From Saltatorellus ferox (GTDB lineage Bacteria > Planctomycetota > UBA1135 > GCA-002686595), in the NCBI GenBank assembly GCA_007751475.1, contig CP036434.1, positions 6,825,524 to 6,889,523 on the forward strand: a stretch of 64,000 bases of DNA, given 5' to 3'. This document shows positions 42,916 to 57,237 of the stretch, one piece after another. A program made the position numbers and the translations under genes. Each line of letters begins with the position of its first letter. The first letter of the stretch is position 1. The notes under the pieces were generated by a model. It had not been told where the DNA came from. It saw only the letters and a list, made by a program, of their open reading frames with translations, and did no database searches.

Positions 42916-44343
42916 TCAGGCAATCAAGTCCGTCTGAACGCGGCCATGCACGTCGGTCAGCCGGTAGTCGCGCCCCTGGGATCTGAAGGTCAGGCGCTCG
43001 TGATCGATCCCCAGCAGATGGAGGATCGTCGCGTGGAGGTCGTGGATATCCATGGCGCCCGACACCGGCGCGAATCCGATCTCGTCCGTCTCTCCGTGGG
43101 AGTACCCGGGCTTCAGCCCGCCGCCCGCCATCCACAGGGTGAACGCGCCGATGTGATGGTCGCGGCCGATGAAGTTCCGGACTTCCCCCAGGGGCGTCCG
43201 ACCGAACTCACCGCCCCAGATCACGAGCGTGTCCTCCAGGAGGCCGCGCTGCTCCAGATCGAGCACGAGCGCTGCGCTCGCCTGATCGACCTCGCGGCAG
43301 CGGTCCTCCAGCGGCTTGCCCAGGTGGTTGTTCCCGTCCCCGTGATGATCCCAGTCCGCGTGGTAGAGCTGGACGAAGCGCGAGCCACGCTCGACCAGCC
43401 GCCGCGCCAGGAGGCAGTTGCGCGCGAACGAGGGCGCGTCGCCTTCGACCCCGTAGAGCTTGCGCACCGACTCGGGCTCCTGGGCCAGGTCGACGAGATC
43501 GGGCGTGCTCGACTGCATGCGATGGGCCAGCTCGTAGGACGCGATGCGCGCGGAGAGCCCTTCGGGCTCCATTCGCCTGCCCGCGGCATCGCCACTGGCC
43601 CGATCGAGCGCCGCCACCGTCCGGAAGAAGTCCGCCTGCTCCTCCGCGTCGACGCCCGGCGGGTTGCCGAGGTCCAGCACCGGATCGCCCTGACCCCGGA
43701 ACGGCGTCCCGGCCACGCCGGACGGCAGGAACCCGTTGCCCCAGAGCGCGCTCCCGCCGCGCGGCCCGCGCGACCCCGACTGCAGCACGACGAAGCCAGG
43801 CAGGTCCTCCGCCTCGGAACCCAGCCCGTAGAGCGTCCAGGACCCGCAGCTAGGGCGCCCGAACTGACCGAACCCGGTGTTCATGAACAGCTTGGCGGGT
43901 CCGTGGTTGATCTCCTTCGCCTGGACTCCGCGCAGGAACGTCAGCTTGTCGACGATCCCCGCGATGTTCGGAAGCAGCTCCGAGACCGGCGCTCCGCACT
44001 CCCCGTGCTGCGCGAACTTTCGGGCACTGCCGAGCAGCTTCGCCCGCGCGCCATCGATGAAGGCGAAGCGCTTGCCCGCCGCCAGGCTCGGCGGGAGCGT
44101 CTGTCCGTTGAGCTTCTGAAGCGTTTCTTTTGGCTCGAACAGCTCGAACTGGCTGGGCGCACCGGCCATGAAGAGCCAGATAACGCGCTTGGCCTTCGGT
44201 GCGTGGGTCAGGAACGGCAGGGACGACTGGGCGAGGCCGTCGCGCATCAGCGCGTCGCCGAGGGCGAGGGCGCCCAGGCCCCCCGCCGAGGTCCGCAGGA
44301 CCTGGCGCAGCATCTCGCGCCTCGTGGTCGGTCGATCGATCAT
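42916..44343 (-). CDS. DUF1501 domain-containing protein (Tat-exported)
   Basis: ATG 44343 gives 475 residues. The N-terminus has a Tat-type twin Arg signal (TTRREML, RR at 8-9) followed by a hydrophobic stretch (GGLGALALGDALM). The DUF1501 core shows RVIWLFMAGAPSQFELFEPK, VWGNGFLPSGVAGTPFRGQG and VIWGGEFGRTP, with the WGGEFGRTP block typical of the family. These sulfatase-like-fold proteins are hugely expanded in planctomycetes and always pair with a DUF1549/DUF1553 partner. Its start overlaps the stop of that partner (ATGA). Function is unproven, probably polysaccharide processing. Confidence 0.93.
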   Translation of the reverse strand: MIDRPTTRREMLRQVLRTSAGGLGALALGDALMRDGLAQSSLPFLTHAPKAKRVIWLFMAGAPSQFELFEPKETLQKLNGQTLPPSLAAGKRFAFIDGARAKLLGSARKFAQHGECGAPVSELLPNIAGIVDKLTFLRGVQAKEINHGPAKLFMNTGFGQFGRPSCGSWTLYGLGSEAEDLPGFVVLQSGSRGPRGGSALWGNGFLPSGVAGTPFRGQGDPVLDLGNPPGVDAEEQADFFRTVAALDRASGDAAGRRMEPEGLSARIASYELAHRMQSSTPDLVDLAQEPESVRKLYGVEGDAPSFARNCLLARRLVERGSRFVQLYHADWDHHGDGNNHLGKPLEDRCREVDQASAALVLDLEQRGLLEDTLVIWGGEFGRTPLGEVRNFIGRDHHIGAFTLWMAGGGLKPGYSHGETDEIGFAPVSGAMDIHDLHATILHLLGIDHERLTFRSQGRDYRLTDVHGRVQTDLIA

Positions 44344-47168
44344 GGCCGGTGCGTGAACTCGTAGAGGTTGAAGACGACGCGCGAGAGAGCGGCGGCGGCA
44401 GCCGCGTCGCCGCGCTGGTCCGCGATCCGACGCGCGTGGGCGGCGAGGAGTTCGGCCTCGCCAGCGGTCGCGGGTCGACCGAGCGCGAGCCGATAGGCGG
44501 CGCCAGCGCGCTCGACCCAGGCCGACTCCGGCAGCTCCGCCAGAAGCCGATCCCCCATCCCCTTCGCGAGCTCGATCACCAGCGGATCGTTGGCGAGAGC
44601 CAGCGCCTGGAGAGGGCTCCGCGAGGAGGTGCGTCGGGTGCAGCTGAAGCCAGGGGACGGTGCGTCCAGCGTGGTGAAGAACGGGAACGGCGACGAGCGC
44701 CAGATCCGCGTGTACAGCGATCGACGGAAGCGCGCGCTGCCTTCGGACGGCTCCCACTTCTTCCTCGACTGGGTGAAGGCGAAGACGCCCGGCGGCTGGG
44801 GCGGCTGGACCGGGCCGCCTCCGACGGTGGCATCGAGCAGCCCGCTGGCCTTGAGCATGCTGTCGCGCAGCACCTCACCGGACAGGCGGCGGGGCGCGCG
44901 CCAGGAGAGCTGCGTCCCTTTCGGGTCGACCTCGCGCCGCGTCTCTTCGGGATCGGGCGACTGCCGGTAAGTGCGCGACAGGAGCATCGTCCGGAGGGTG
45001 TGCCTGCGCGACATCCCGTGCTCCACGAAGTCGCGCGCCAGCCACTCCAGAAGCTCTGGGTGGGTCGGGCGAACGCCGCGCAGCCCGAAGTCGTTCTCGG
45101 TCGGGACGAGCCCCGTCCCGAAGAGCTGCTGCCACCAGCGATTCACGGTCACCCGGTGCACCAGCGCGTTCGCAGGATGCACGAGCCAGCGCGCGAGGTC
45201 CAGCCGCGTGGACATCGGCGCGCCGTCGCTGAAGTGATCGAACGCGTCGGGGACGCCGGGGCTCACCTCCTCGCGCTGATCGAGGAACGAACCGCGCTCG
45301 AAGCGGCGCGTGACCCGCGGTACCGATCGCTCCCGCATGACGAGCGTGCTCGGCATGCGCGGGCGCTCGTCGCGCACCTTCTTGAGCGCCGTCCAGGCGT
45401 CGATCCACTCCTTCGTCACGGGCGGTCGCTCGGACGCCTCGGCGGCCAGGCCCAGGCGGAACGCACCGATCGTGTGCTGGTCACCGAACTCCTGCACCAG
45501 CTCGAGGCGGAGTTCCCGGTCCTTCATATCGATCGCTCGATCGAGGACGAGTTCGATCACGTGCGGCTGCGAGAGCTGCGGGCTCACCGCCCAGCCCGGC
45601 CCCTCCCCCGACGCGATCGATGCGGCCGGGTAGTGGTTCCCTCCGGTCGCACTCGTGTCCTGGTCGAAGTCGGATCGAGCGGACGCCAGCCCATGGGCCT
45701 CCCACTCGGTCTCGCCCACTTTGCGCGAAGCGACGCGAACGTCCTGGAGCACGAAGTTCCGGCCGTAGCGGCCGGGCCCGCCGTCGGCGAGGACTTCGAG
45801 CCTGACGCTCGCCACACGGTCAGCGCCGGGGGCGGGTCCTTCGAGGACGTACGTGCTGAAGACCGGGCTTTGTCCGAGGACGCGGTACGCGCCGCTGATC
45901 TCGGGTCGCAGCTCCGGGCCGTTCGATCCGGTGGCGCGCTCGGGCTGCCAGAGGGTCCAGCCCTCGGAGGCTGCGTTCCACTCGCGGGCGTAGGCGTCCT
46001 CCGCGGCGGCGAGCTGCCCCTCCCACCGGGCGGCGCGCTCCGTATCGCCGTCCGACTGCGGCACGAGCAGCGAAGGCTCGGACGAGACGCCTCCGTCCTC
46101 GGTCGAGTTGAAGAACGCGAAGAGCTGGTAGTACTCGGTGTGCGTGATCGGATCGAACTTGTGCGTGTGGCACTGGGCGCAGGCCACCGACGAACCGAGC
46201 CAGACCGAGCCCGTCGTCGCGACGCGATCGATCACGGCGTTGATCCGGTTCTCCTCGTCCTTCGCGCCGCCTTCCTGGTTCACCTGGGTGTTGCGGTGGA
46301 AGCCCGTCGCGATGATCGAGTCACGCGTCGCGTCAGGGAGCAGGTCGCCGGCGAGCTGCTGGATGGTGAACTGGTCGAACGGAAGATCGCCTGCGATCGC
46401 CTCGACGACCCAGTCGCGCCAGGGCCAGATCGAACGTCCACCGTCGATGGTGTAGCCATGACTGTCCGCGTAGCGCGCGATGTCGAGCCAGTGGCGCGCC
46501 CAGTGTTCGCCGAACTCCGTGGACGCCAGCAGTCGGTCCACGTGCGCTGCGTAGGCCTCTTCCGATGGATCCGCTTCGAAGGCTGCGATCACATCCGCGG
46601 AAGGCGGGAGGCCAATCACGTCGAAGTAGACGCGGCGAAGGAGGTCGCGGGGAGGCGCTGGCGAGCTCAGCGCGAGGTCAACCCTGGCGAGCGCTGCCTC
46701 CACGAAGTCGTCGATGCAGGCGGCGGCCCCATTCTCGTCCTCCGTCTCGCCCTCTTCCGCGAAGGGCGCGTAGGCCCAGTGTGGCTCCCACTCCGCCCCG
46801 CTCTCCATCCAGCGACGCAGCACGTCGACCTCCTCCGGGAGAAGAGCGCGACCGGCCTCGGGTGGCGGCATATGATCGAAATCTACGTCCGTCACGACGC
46901 GATAGATGAGTTCGCTCTCTTCGGGTGCCGCCAGATCCAGGACGGAACCAGCGACCATGCCATCGAGGGTATCCAGGCGCAGCCCGGACGCGCGCGCTTC
47001 CGGATCGGGACCGTGGCAAGCGAAGCAGTGCTCGCTCAGGATCGGCCGTACGTCCTCGGTCCAGCTCGGCACCTCGTCCGAACCGGCCCCGAAGCGCGCG
47101 GTCACGCTCGACGCAGCACCGAACGCGACGGCACCCGCCAAGGGGAGCACGAAACAGGCAACCAGCAT
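44340..47168 (-). CDS. PSD1 cytochrome c, DUF1549 and DUF1553 protein
   Basis: 942 residues from ATG 47168 with a signal peptide (MLVACFVLPLAGAVAFGAAS). An N-terminal cytochrome c-like PSD1 domain has CFACHG (C48, C51, H52) and the methionine ligand region in VDFDHMPPPEAGR. DUF1549 (YFDVIGLPPSADVIAAFEAD...WARHWLDIARYADSHGY) and C-terminal DUF1553 (WLVHPANALVHRVTVNRWWQ...LVPTENDFG) follow. A central LamG/CBM-like region separates them. It forms the standard planctomycete pair with DUF1501 and is probably periplasmic. A cupin gene lies 41 bp upstream on the same strand. Confidence 0.95.
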   Translation of the reverse strand: MLVACFVLPLAGAVAFGAASSVTARFGAGSDEVPSWTEDVRPILSEHCFACHGPDPEARASGLRLDTLDGMVAGSVLDLAAPEESELIYRVVTDVDFDHMPPPEAGRALLPEEVDVLRRWMESGAEWEPHWAYAPFAEEGETEDENGAAACIDDFVEAALARVDLALSSPAPPRDLLRRVYFDVIGLPPSADVIAAFEADPSEEAYAAHVDRLLASTEFGEHWARHWLDIARYADSHGYTIDGGRSIWPWRDWVVEAIAGDLPFDQFTIQQLAGDLLPDATRDSIIATGFHRNTQVNQEGGAKDEENRINAVIDRVATTGSVWLGSSVACAQCHTHKFDPITHTEYYQLFAFFNSTEDGGVSSEPSLLVPQSDGDTERAARWEGQLAAAEDAYAREWNAASEGWTLWQPERATGSNGPELRPEISGAYRVLGQSPVFSTYVLEGPAPGADRVASVRLEVLADGGPGRYGRNFVLQDVRVASRKVGETEWEAHGLASARSDFDQDTSATGGNHYPAASIASGEGPGWAVSPQLSQPHVIELVLDRAIDMKDRELRLELVQEFGDQHTIGAFRLGLAAEASERPPVTKEWIDAWTALKKVRDERPRMPSTLVMRERSVPRVTRRFERGSFLDQREEVSPGVPDAFDHFSDGAPMSTRLDLARWLVHPANALVHRVTVNRWWQQLFGTGLVPTENDFGLRGVRPTHPELLEWLARDFVEHGMSRRHTLRTMLLSRTYRQSPDPEETRREVDPKGTQLSWRAPRRLSGEVLRDSMLKASGLLDATVGGGPVQPPQPPGVFAFTQSRKKWEPSEGSARFRRSLYTRIWRSSPFPFFTTLDAPSPGFSCTRRTSSRSPLQALALANDPLVIELAKGMGDRLLAELPESAWVERAGAAYRLALGRPATAGEAELLAAHARRIADQRGDAAAAAALSRVVFNLYEFTHRP

Positions 47169-47209
47169 ACGGCCAATCTACCAGACTCCGCCGCAGCCTG
47201 GCGATGACA

Positions 47210-47608
47210 TCAAATCTCAGGGAACTCGTCGACCGTCAACTCGTCGCGGACTCCGCCGGTGTGCTGGACGTCGAGTGGGTCGATCAGCATGACCGTCACC
47301 TCGCTCCCATCCGCCGTCCGCGGGCGATGGCGCGTCCCCGCGGGAACGACCAGGACCTCGCCCGGACCGACTCGCACTTCCGTCACGGTGTCGCCTTCCG
47401 CGCCTTCGAACTCCACGATCAGCGAGCCGGACAGCGGCAGGAAGACCTCGTCGTGCCCATCGTGCTGATGCCAGACGAAGTCTCCTCGCAGACGCGCGAG
47501 CAGCATCTGGTGCCCATCGAATCGGGCGATGCGATGGGGTGTCCAAAGGGACTGAACGAGGTCCAGCTTGGCGGACAGGGAAATACTTTCTGGCACGAAA
47601 TGGCTCAT
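47210..47608 (-). CDS. Cupin domain protein
   Basis: ATG 47608 gives 132 residues. A single cupin barrel is visible: metal site FVWHQHDGHDEVFLPLSG (two His and a Glu of motif 1) and motif 2 GPGEVLVVPAGTRHRPRT with its histidine. Small single-domain cupins bind a metal ion and may act as isomerases, dioxygenases or regulators. It precedes the PSD1/DUF1501 pair by 41 bp in the same direction and may be co-transcribed. A longer frame start at 47674 is less likely. Confidence 0.85.
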   Translation of the reverse strand: MSHFVPESISLSAKLDLVQSLWTPHRIARFDGHQMLLARLRGDFVWHQHDGHDEVFLPLSGSLIVEFEGAEGDTVTEVRVGPGEVLVVPAGTRHRPRTADGSEVTVMLIDPLDVQHTGGVRDELTVDEFPEI

Positions 47609-47763
47609 GGTGAAACGGAGCTTACACGAGGTTCGCCCTACGTCGTATTCGCACCGGGTGCGCCCATGCCCCAACCCGGAGCAATGACAGCCTCACAAGG
47701 GTTTCCCCGAGGTCCCTCGTAAGGAACGCAGCGTCAGATGGTCGAACAACCCTGTCCCGCGCC

Positions 47764-50034
<2,271 letters not shown>

Positions 50035-50064
50035 CCGAGCCACGCAGTCGAGCCACCCAGTCGG

Positions 50065-50649
50065 CTACTGATCCAGCTCCTCGCGGACCTTGGGCTCGAG
50101 GCTCTTCAGGCCAGCCGTCTTTCCGAACTCGATGGCCTGCTCCGCCGGCATGCCGTCCACGTGGAAGGCCTTGAGCGCGAGCAGCGCGCCCACGCGATTG
50201 CTGCTTCCGCAGTAGACGACCATCGGGCGCTTCGCGTCCGCCATCATCCCCGCGAGCATGCGCGCCGTGGCCTCGTCGATGCCGTCCGCGCCCGCAACCG
50301 GAAGACGCTGGAATTCCACGCCGGTTGCCGCCGCGTGCGATTCCTCCCAGCCCGCTCCGTTCTCGGTCGCCACCCGGAGACTGACGAACGACTCGAAGCC
50401 GAGGCGGCTCAGGGCATCCATCTGCTCCTGGGTGAGCTGGCCTGCGCAGAGGAGGCCGTCCGCGGGAATCGACGCGTTGGCGACGCCCAGTTCATGAATC
50501 GATTCGGTCATCTTGGCATTGATAGCGGGGAGGGCGCCGTCCATCGAAGGCGTCCGCTCGGACTCCGACGCGCAGCCGATCCAAAGAACGGACGTGGCGA
50601 CCAGGAAAGCGGAGGCCAGACGGCCTTGGAGCGTGGGGAGGAATGACAT
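50065..50649 (-). CDS. Lipoprotein with DUF442/PTP-like phosphatase domain
   Basis: ATG 50649 gives 194 residues; ATG 50658 would add three. A lipoprotein signal ends VLWIGC. The following domain begins LLCAGQLTQEQMDALSRLGFESFVSLR, as in DUF442/beta-lactamase-hydrolase-associated phosphatases. It ends with the P-loop MVVYCGSSNRVGALLALKAF, where C-x4-R-V-G replaces the classical C-x5-R. Related proteins act as tyrosine phosphatase-like or sulfur-handling enzymes. Its exported location is unusual for a phosphatase of this type. It follows the RluA gene on the same strand, 10 bp after its stop. Confidence 0.8.
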   Translation of the reverse strand: MSFLPTLQGRLASAFLVATSVLWIGCASESERTPSMDGALPAINAKMTESIHELGVANASIPADGLLCAGQLTQEQMDALSRLGFESFVSLRVATENGAGWEESHAAATGVEFQRLPVAGADGIDEATARMLAGMMADAKRPMVVYCGSSNRVGALLALKAFHVDGMPAEQAIEFGKTAGLKSLEPKVREELDQ

Positions 50650-50659
50650 GGGCACCATG

Positions 50660-51727
50660 TTAGTGGGCGGCCGCGAAGGAGGGGAAGGCCTCGCACAGAT
50701 CGTCGGGCAATCCGCTCAGGACTTCCACCCGCTCGCCGCTGGTGGGTGACGTGAAGACGAGGCGACTGCTGTGCAGGGCGTGGCGGTCGATCACGAGCTG
50801 CGCGCGGTCGAGGTCCGTCAGCTCTCCGGCGGCCGCGCGCAGGAAGATCTCCCGATCGGGTCCATAGAGCTTGTCGCCGACCAGGGGCGTCCCGATCGCG
50901 GCCATGTGGACGCGGATCTGGTGCTGGCGCCCCGTGTGGATGCGCAGCCGCAAAAGCGAGCGGCCCTCCGCAACCGCGACGGTTTCCCAGTCGGTCTTGC
51001 AGGGCAGGCCGTCGGCGGCCGTCGTCATCTCCAGCTCGACCGGGGACGTCGTCGACAGCCGGATCGGCGCGTCGATCGTGCCCGACGGTGGATCAGGGAT
51101 GCCTTCGACGATCGCCAGGTACCCCTTCTCCACGAGCCGATCCTCGAACTGGATCGTCAGCGCGGGGTGCGTGACCGGCCGCTTGCTCACCAGCACGATC
51201 CCACTCGTTTCACGGTCCAGTCGATGGCACAAACGCGGCAACAACTCACCGGCCTCGATCGCGTCGCGGTAGCGCAGGTGCACGCGCTGAATCAGCGTAT
51301 CACTCATGTGCCGGCCGCTCGGATGCACGGCGATGAGCGGCGGCTTGTCGACCACGAGAACGTCGTGGTCCTCGTAGAGAACGGTGAGTTCGTCGCGCGT
51401 TTCGCCGAGCAGCAGCGTCCGGTACTCGTCGGGGATCCGGATGAAGACCTTCGAGCCGTGCTGGAGCTTCGCGCCGCTGCGCCTCTCGACCTTGCGAACG
51501 CCCGTGCCCCCGGGTGCCTCGGGGCGCGCGGCGTCGATTTCGACGTAGCCGTCCTTGACGAGCGTCTGCACGGACGAGCGCGATCGCCACTTCAGGTGGT
51601 GGCTCAGGAACCTGTCCAGCCGCATCGTGAAGCCGCGAATGGGAACGCGGAAGTCACTGGCGTCCACGACGAGCCGCACCTCGGTCGGCGCCTCCGTCAG
51701 GTCGCGGTCCTTCTCGAAGATGCCCAT
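50660..51727 (-). CDS. RluA-family pseudouridine synthase
   Basis: ATG 51727 gives 355 residues; a longer start at 51787 runs into the terminator hairpin. An S4 RNA-binding domain (~34-80, MRLDRFLSHHLKWRSRSSVQ) precedes the catalytic domain, with LVVDKPPLIAVHPSGRH, the RluA signature HRLDRETSG carrying catalytic Asp171, and RIHTGRQHQIRVHMA. It converts uridine to pseudouridine in rRNA or tRNA in the cytoplasm; the exact target cannot be told. It lies just downstream of rpsU but is separated from it by an intrinsic terminator. Confidence 0.93.
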   Translation of the reverse strand: MGIFEKDRDLTEAPTEVRLVVDASDFRVPIRGFTMRLDRFLSHHLKWRSRSSVQTLVKDGYVEIDAARPEAPGGTGVRKVERRSGAKLQHGSKVFIRIPDEYRTLLLGETRDELTVLYEDHDVLVVDKPPLIAVHPSGRHMSDTLIQRVHLRYRDAIEAGELLPRLCHRLDRETSGIVLVSKRPVTHPALTIQFEDRLVEKGYLAIVEGIPDPPSGTIDAPIRLSTTSPVELEMTTAADGLPCKTDWETVAVAEGRSLLRLRIHTGRQHQIRVHMAAIGTPLVGDKLYGPDREIFLRAAAGELTDLDRAQLVIDRHALHSSRLVFTSPTSGERVEVLSGLPDDLCEAFPSFAAAH

Positions 51728-51763
51728 GCTGGAAACGGCCTCCGCCGTTCGGTGCGACCACAG

Positions 51764-51793
51764 AAAAACCGCGCGGCGCGAAGCCACGCGGTT
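51764..51793 (-). terminator. Intrinsic terminator of rpsU
   Basis: On the minus strand an 11-bp stem (one G-U pair, pentaloop starting TTCG) at 51767-51793 is followed directly by TTTTT. It sits between the rpsU stop (51956) and the pseudouridine synthase start, so it should end the rpsU transcript. Confidence 0.85.
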
Positions 51794-51955
51794 CCAAACT
51801 CAGCCCGAAGCCAGTGCCCAAAGCATCCGGCCCCGGAGCGACGCAGCTTCCATCAGGGGAAGTCGCTCAGTCCAGGGAGGTGGCTCGGGAGTTCGAGAGA
51901 ACGGTGCACCCACGCGGGTCGCGGCAAGAGTGGGCGCGGCGGGGGTGCGACAGAC

Positions 51956-52198
51956 TCAGCGCTTCTTCGGAGCGCCGCCCGGGCGACGCCGACGACGACG
52001 GTTGGGATCGTTCTTGCGCGTGGCTTTCTGGACGGTGCGCAGGCGCTCGCGGCGCTCGCGACGACGGCGATCGGAGCGCTTCTCGTGCCACGTGTGGGCT
52101 TTCGCGAGGCGGAAGATGCCGCTGTAGTTGCACTGGCGCTTGAAGCGGCGAAGAGCGGCTTCGAGCGACTCGTTGGAACGAACGGAGACCTTGATCAA
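51956..52198 (-). CDS. rpsU: 30S ribosomal protein S21
   Basis: An 80-residue very basic protein, IKVSVRSNESLEAALRRFKR followed by QCNYSGIFRLAKAH, which is diagnostic for bS21. The C-terminus extends into an Arg/Lys-rich tail (RRRRRRPGGAPKKR), longer than in E. coli. The frame starts at TTG 52198; no ATG or GTG is available upstream and no Shine-Dalgarno is evident. bS21 binds the 30S platform near the anti-Shine-Dalgarno region. It diverges from the RecD-like helicase gene with a 125-bp shared upstream region. Confidence 0.96.
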   Translation of the reverse strand: MIKVSVRSNESLEAALRRFKRQCNYSGIFRLAKAHTWHEKRSDRRRRERRERLRTVQKATRKNDPNRRRRRRPGGAPKKR

Positions 52199-52323
52199 GG
52201 GAGTGAGCCCGCTGCTGGCGGGGAAAGAGTTCTAGGATGCGTTTGGGCGCGGTTTCGAGCCGGGAAGGATACGTGGACTCCAGGAATGCCGCAACCAGCG
52301 GAATGCCGCTATCCTGTTCCCGC

Positions 52324-54705
<2,382 letters not shown>

Positions 54706-54820
54706 CGCCCGACGGCTCGGAGCCGCCACACGTAGGCCCGACGGCTCCGATGCTTGCGTCACGGCAAGGCGGCAACACACCGCCTTCCGCACCTGCCCGC
54801 TGACGCGAACAGGACGCGTT

Positions 54821-54848
54821 TTGTAGAGGGGCAGAAACGCCTCTACAA
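54821..54848. terminator. Perfect 9-bp hairpin between convergent recD-like and rarA genes
   Basis: A 9-bp perfect stem (54821-54829 with 54840-54848) and 10-nt loop lie between the convergent gene ends. Short T-rich tracts flank it on both strands (GTTTTG before, CCTTTTCG after), so it could serve as a bidirectional terminator. The stem is moderate in GC. Confidence 0.5.
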
Positions 54849-54884
54849 GCCTTTTCGCCGTCGAATTCGGGCGTTTCGGCGCTT

Positions 54885-56186
54885 TTAGCGCTTCTGCCCC
54901 CCCGGAGGATCCAGATACCGAGTTCCGCGCAAAGAGGGCGGTAGGCACTCCATTTCGGCCTTTGCGGCCGGATCGTCGTGTGCGTATCGGTAGCCCTTCC
55001 CGTATCCAGCGTCCTTCATGAGACCCGTTGGAGCATTCCGAAGATGCAGCGGAACGGGCTCATTGGCCGTTCTGTGCACATCTTCACGCGCTCGGGCAAG
55101 GCCCTTGTAGACGGCGTTGCTCTTCGCCGCACGGGCGAGATACACGACCGCCTGGGCCAGGGCCAGATCCCCCTCGGGCACGCCGAGACGATCGAATGCC
55201 TCGGCCGCGTCGAGCGAGATTCGAAGCGCGAAGGGGTCCGCGAGACCGATGTCCTCGGAGGCGATCCTCACGATTCGACGCGACAGATAGCGCCGATCCT
55301 CGCCGCCCTCGAGCATCCTTGCCAGCCAGTAGAGCGACGCGTTCTCGTCGGAGTTCCGCACGCTCTTGTGCAGGGCGCTGATGAGGTCGTAGTGCTGCTC
55401 GCCGGACTTGTCGTAGCGGACCTGCTTGCGCTGGAGCGCCTCGGAGAGCGCGGCGTCGTCGACGGCGCCGCCGCTCAGGCTCACGGCCGCGACCGTTTCG
55501 AGCAGCGTCAACGAGCGCCGAGCGTCGCCATCGCTGGCGTGGGCGATCCGCGCGACCTGCTCATCCGAAAGCTGAATCCGCCCGTTGAGGCCGTTCTCGG
55601 ACTCCAGCGCGTGCCGCAGCAGACGCTGGATATCGTCCACTTCCAAGGGCTCGAGGATGAGCACGCGACAGCGCGAAAGAAGCGCCGCGTTCAGCTCGAA
55701 CGACGGATTCTCGGTCGTGGCGCCGATCAGCAGCACGTCGCCGCGCTCGACGAACGGCAGGAACGCGTCCTGCTGGGCCTTGTTGAAGCGGTGGATCTCG
55801 TCGACGAAGAGCAGCGTGCGCTCGCCGGTGGAAGAGCGCACGGCGCGCGCCTCCGCCATGACCACGCGCATCTCCTTGACGCCGGAGAGGACAGCCGAGA
55901 ACGGCACGAACCGAGCGCTGCTCGCCCGTGCGACAAGGCGCGCGAGCGTCGTCTTGCCCACCCCCGGCGGCCCCCAGAGAATCAGGCTCTGGGTGATATC
56001 CCCGTCGAGGATGCGCTGGAGAAGCTTGCCCTCGCCGAGGAGGTGCGTCTGCCCGAAGACATCCTCGGGCGTGATCGGCCGCATGCGCTCGGCAAGCGGA
56101 GCGTCGCGGGCAGCGGGCGCGAGGTCGTCGGAAGCCGCCGAGCGTTTGCCAGGGCGTTCGTCCCCACCGAAGAGGTTGGCGCTCAT
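54885..56186 (-). CDS. rarA: Replication-associated recombination protein A (RarA/MgsA AAA ATPase)
   Basis: ATG 56186 gives 433 residues; the upstream ATG at 56216 adds ten unlikely ones. Motifs: RPITPEDVFGQTHLLG, Walker A WGPPGVGKTT (72-80), Walker B TLLFVDEIHRFNKAQQDAFL, sensor GATTENPSFELNAALLSRC and a C-terminal AGYGKGYRYAHDDP. This clamp-loader-like ATPase acts at stalled replication forks together with SSB. The length fits the family. Confidence 0.95.
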   Translation of the reverse strand: MSANLFGGDERPGKRSAASDDLAPAARDAPLAERMRPITPEDVFGQTHLLGEGKLLQRILDGDITQSLILWGPPGVGKTTLARLVARASSARFVPFSAVLSGVKEMRVVMAEARAVRSSTGERTLLFVDEIHRFNKAQQDAFLPFVERGDVLLIGATTENPSFELNAALLSRCRVLILEPLEVDDIQRLLRHALESENGLNGRIQLSDEQVARIAHASDGDARRSLTLLETVAAVSLSGGAVDDAALSEALQRKQVRYDKSGEQHYDLISALHKSVRNSDENASLYWLARMLEGGEDRRYLSRRIVRIASEDIGLADPFALRISLDAAEAFDRLGVPEGDLALAQAVVYLARAAKSNAVYKGLARAREDVHRTANEPVPLHLRNAPTGLMKDAGYGKGYRYAHDDPAAKAEMECLPPSLRGTRYLDPPGGQKR

Positions 56187-56290
56187 GCGAGTGCCCCCGG
56201 GAGCCAAGTCAGGCACCGCCAGTCCTCAAGACGCTCGCCGTGGATCATGCCGGCATGCTAGCTGTTTCTGGTCGTGTTAGCATCGGCGGT

Positions 56291-57067
56291 ATGCATGGAG
56301 CCGAGAACGAAGGGGACCAGCCGTTGGCGCCGATGGGATCCATCGTCAGGCGCGTGCGCCCTCTTCCAAGGCCTGGACAGAGGAACGCCATCTCAGCACT
56401 CGAGCCGGCACGTGCGATCCTTCTAGGCGCGCTGGCGATCTCCACTCTGGCGGGCGTCCTGCTGATCTTTGCGCTGGCAGCCGGCTGGCGTCCTCCCACG
56501 GAGCTTCTGATCGTGGCCGTGATGATGTTCCCGCTTGGGGTCGGCGCATGGCAATTCACCGCCAGACCGCTGCTAGTGAGGCGCTGGCTCCTTGGCGGGG
56601 TGATCGTGACCGCATGCTTGCTAATTTCACTCATAGCCCCTCCGGTGACGCAGTTCTACGTGGTCATGGTCGCCGCAGTCACGATCACTGCATGGCGCCT
56701 CTCTCACGGAAGACCGATCGTCCGCAGGTGGATGGACGGAGCGGCCATCGCAGGGTTCTATGGATCCTACCTCTATGGAAGCTGGACGATCACCTTCCTG
56801 TGTCTGTGCTGCCTCCTGCTCCTTGGCTCGCTCCGTGAACGTGACGCGGCTCGAGTCGCGATCGAAGAGTACCGCGCGCAGGGAGGACAGATCGAAGACC
56901 TCTACAACGCGGCAAGCCCGGAACAGAGGACACTTGTGGGGCCAGCGGCCGTGATCATCTTCGTGCTGATCTTCACGTTCGGCATCGCAGGCCTGTGGTC
57001 CATGGGCCACTCGATGTCGACGACCTCCAGTGGCTCTGGACGGTTAGGAATCGGCGGCGGCCGGTAG
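56291..57067 (+). CDS. Hypothetical polytopic membrane protein
   Basis: ATG 56291 gives 258 residues with about six hydrophobic segments, for example AILLGALAISTLAGVLLIFAL, LLGGVIVTACLLISLIAPP and AAVIIFVLIFTFGIAGLWSM. A short cytoplasmic helix (RERDAARVAIEEYRAQGGQI) precedes the last membrane segment. No family is recognised. It diverges from rarA with about 105 bp between starts. Confidence 0.6.
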   Translation: MHGAENEGDQPLAPMGSIVRRVRPLPRPGQRNAISALEPARAILLGALAISTLAGVLLIFALAAGWRPPTELLIVAVMMFPLGVGAWQFTARPLLVRRWLLGGVIVTACLLISLIAPPVTQFYVVMVAAVTITAWRLSHGRPIVRRWMDGAAIAGFYGSYLYGSWTITFLCLCCLLLLGSLRERDAARVAIEEYRAQGGQIEDLYNAASPEQRTLVGPAAVIIFVLIFTFGIAGLWSMGHSMSTTSSGSGRLGIGGGR

Positions 57068-57237
57068 ACTTCCGAGGACACCTGGGCGATCCGCTCAAGG
57101 TACCAGACCCAGGGTGGAGCCCACGTCGGCCACCCAGGTCACTCGGTTTCAATCCCCGCTTCACGCTGCGGCCTAGGCTCTGGTTAGGGTTCGGCGAACT
57201 GCCGGCTCGCTGCCCATCCCCTTTCCGGAACGAGACC

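Noticed and set aside
57077..57125. Inverted GGGTGG/CCACCC near the membrane protein end as a terminator
   Set aside because: Only six pairs with a long loop and no T run.
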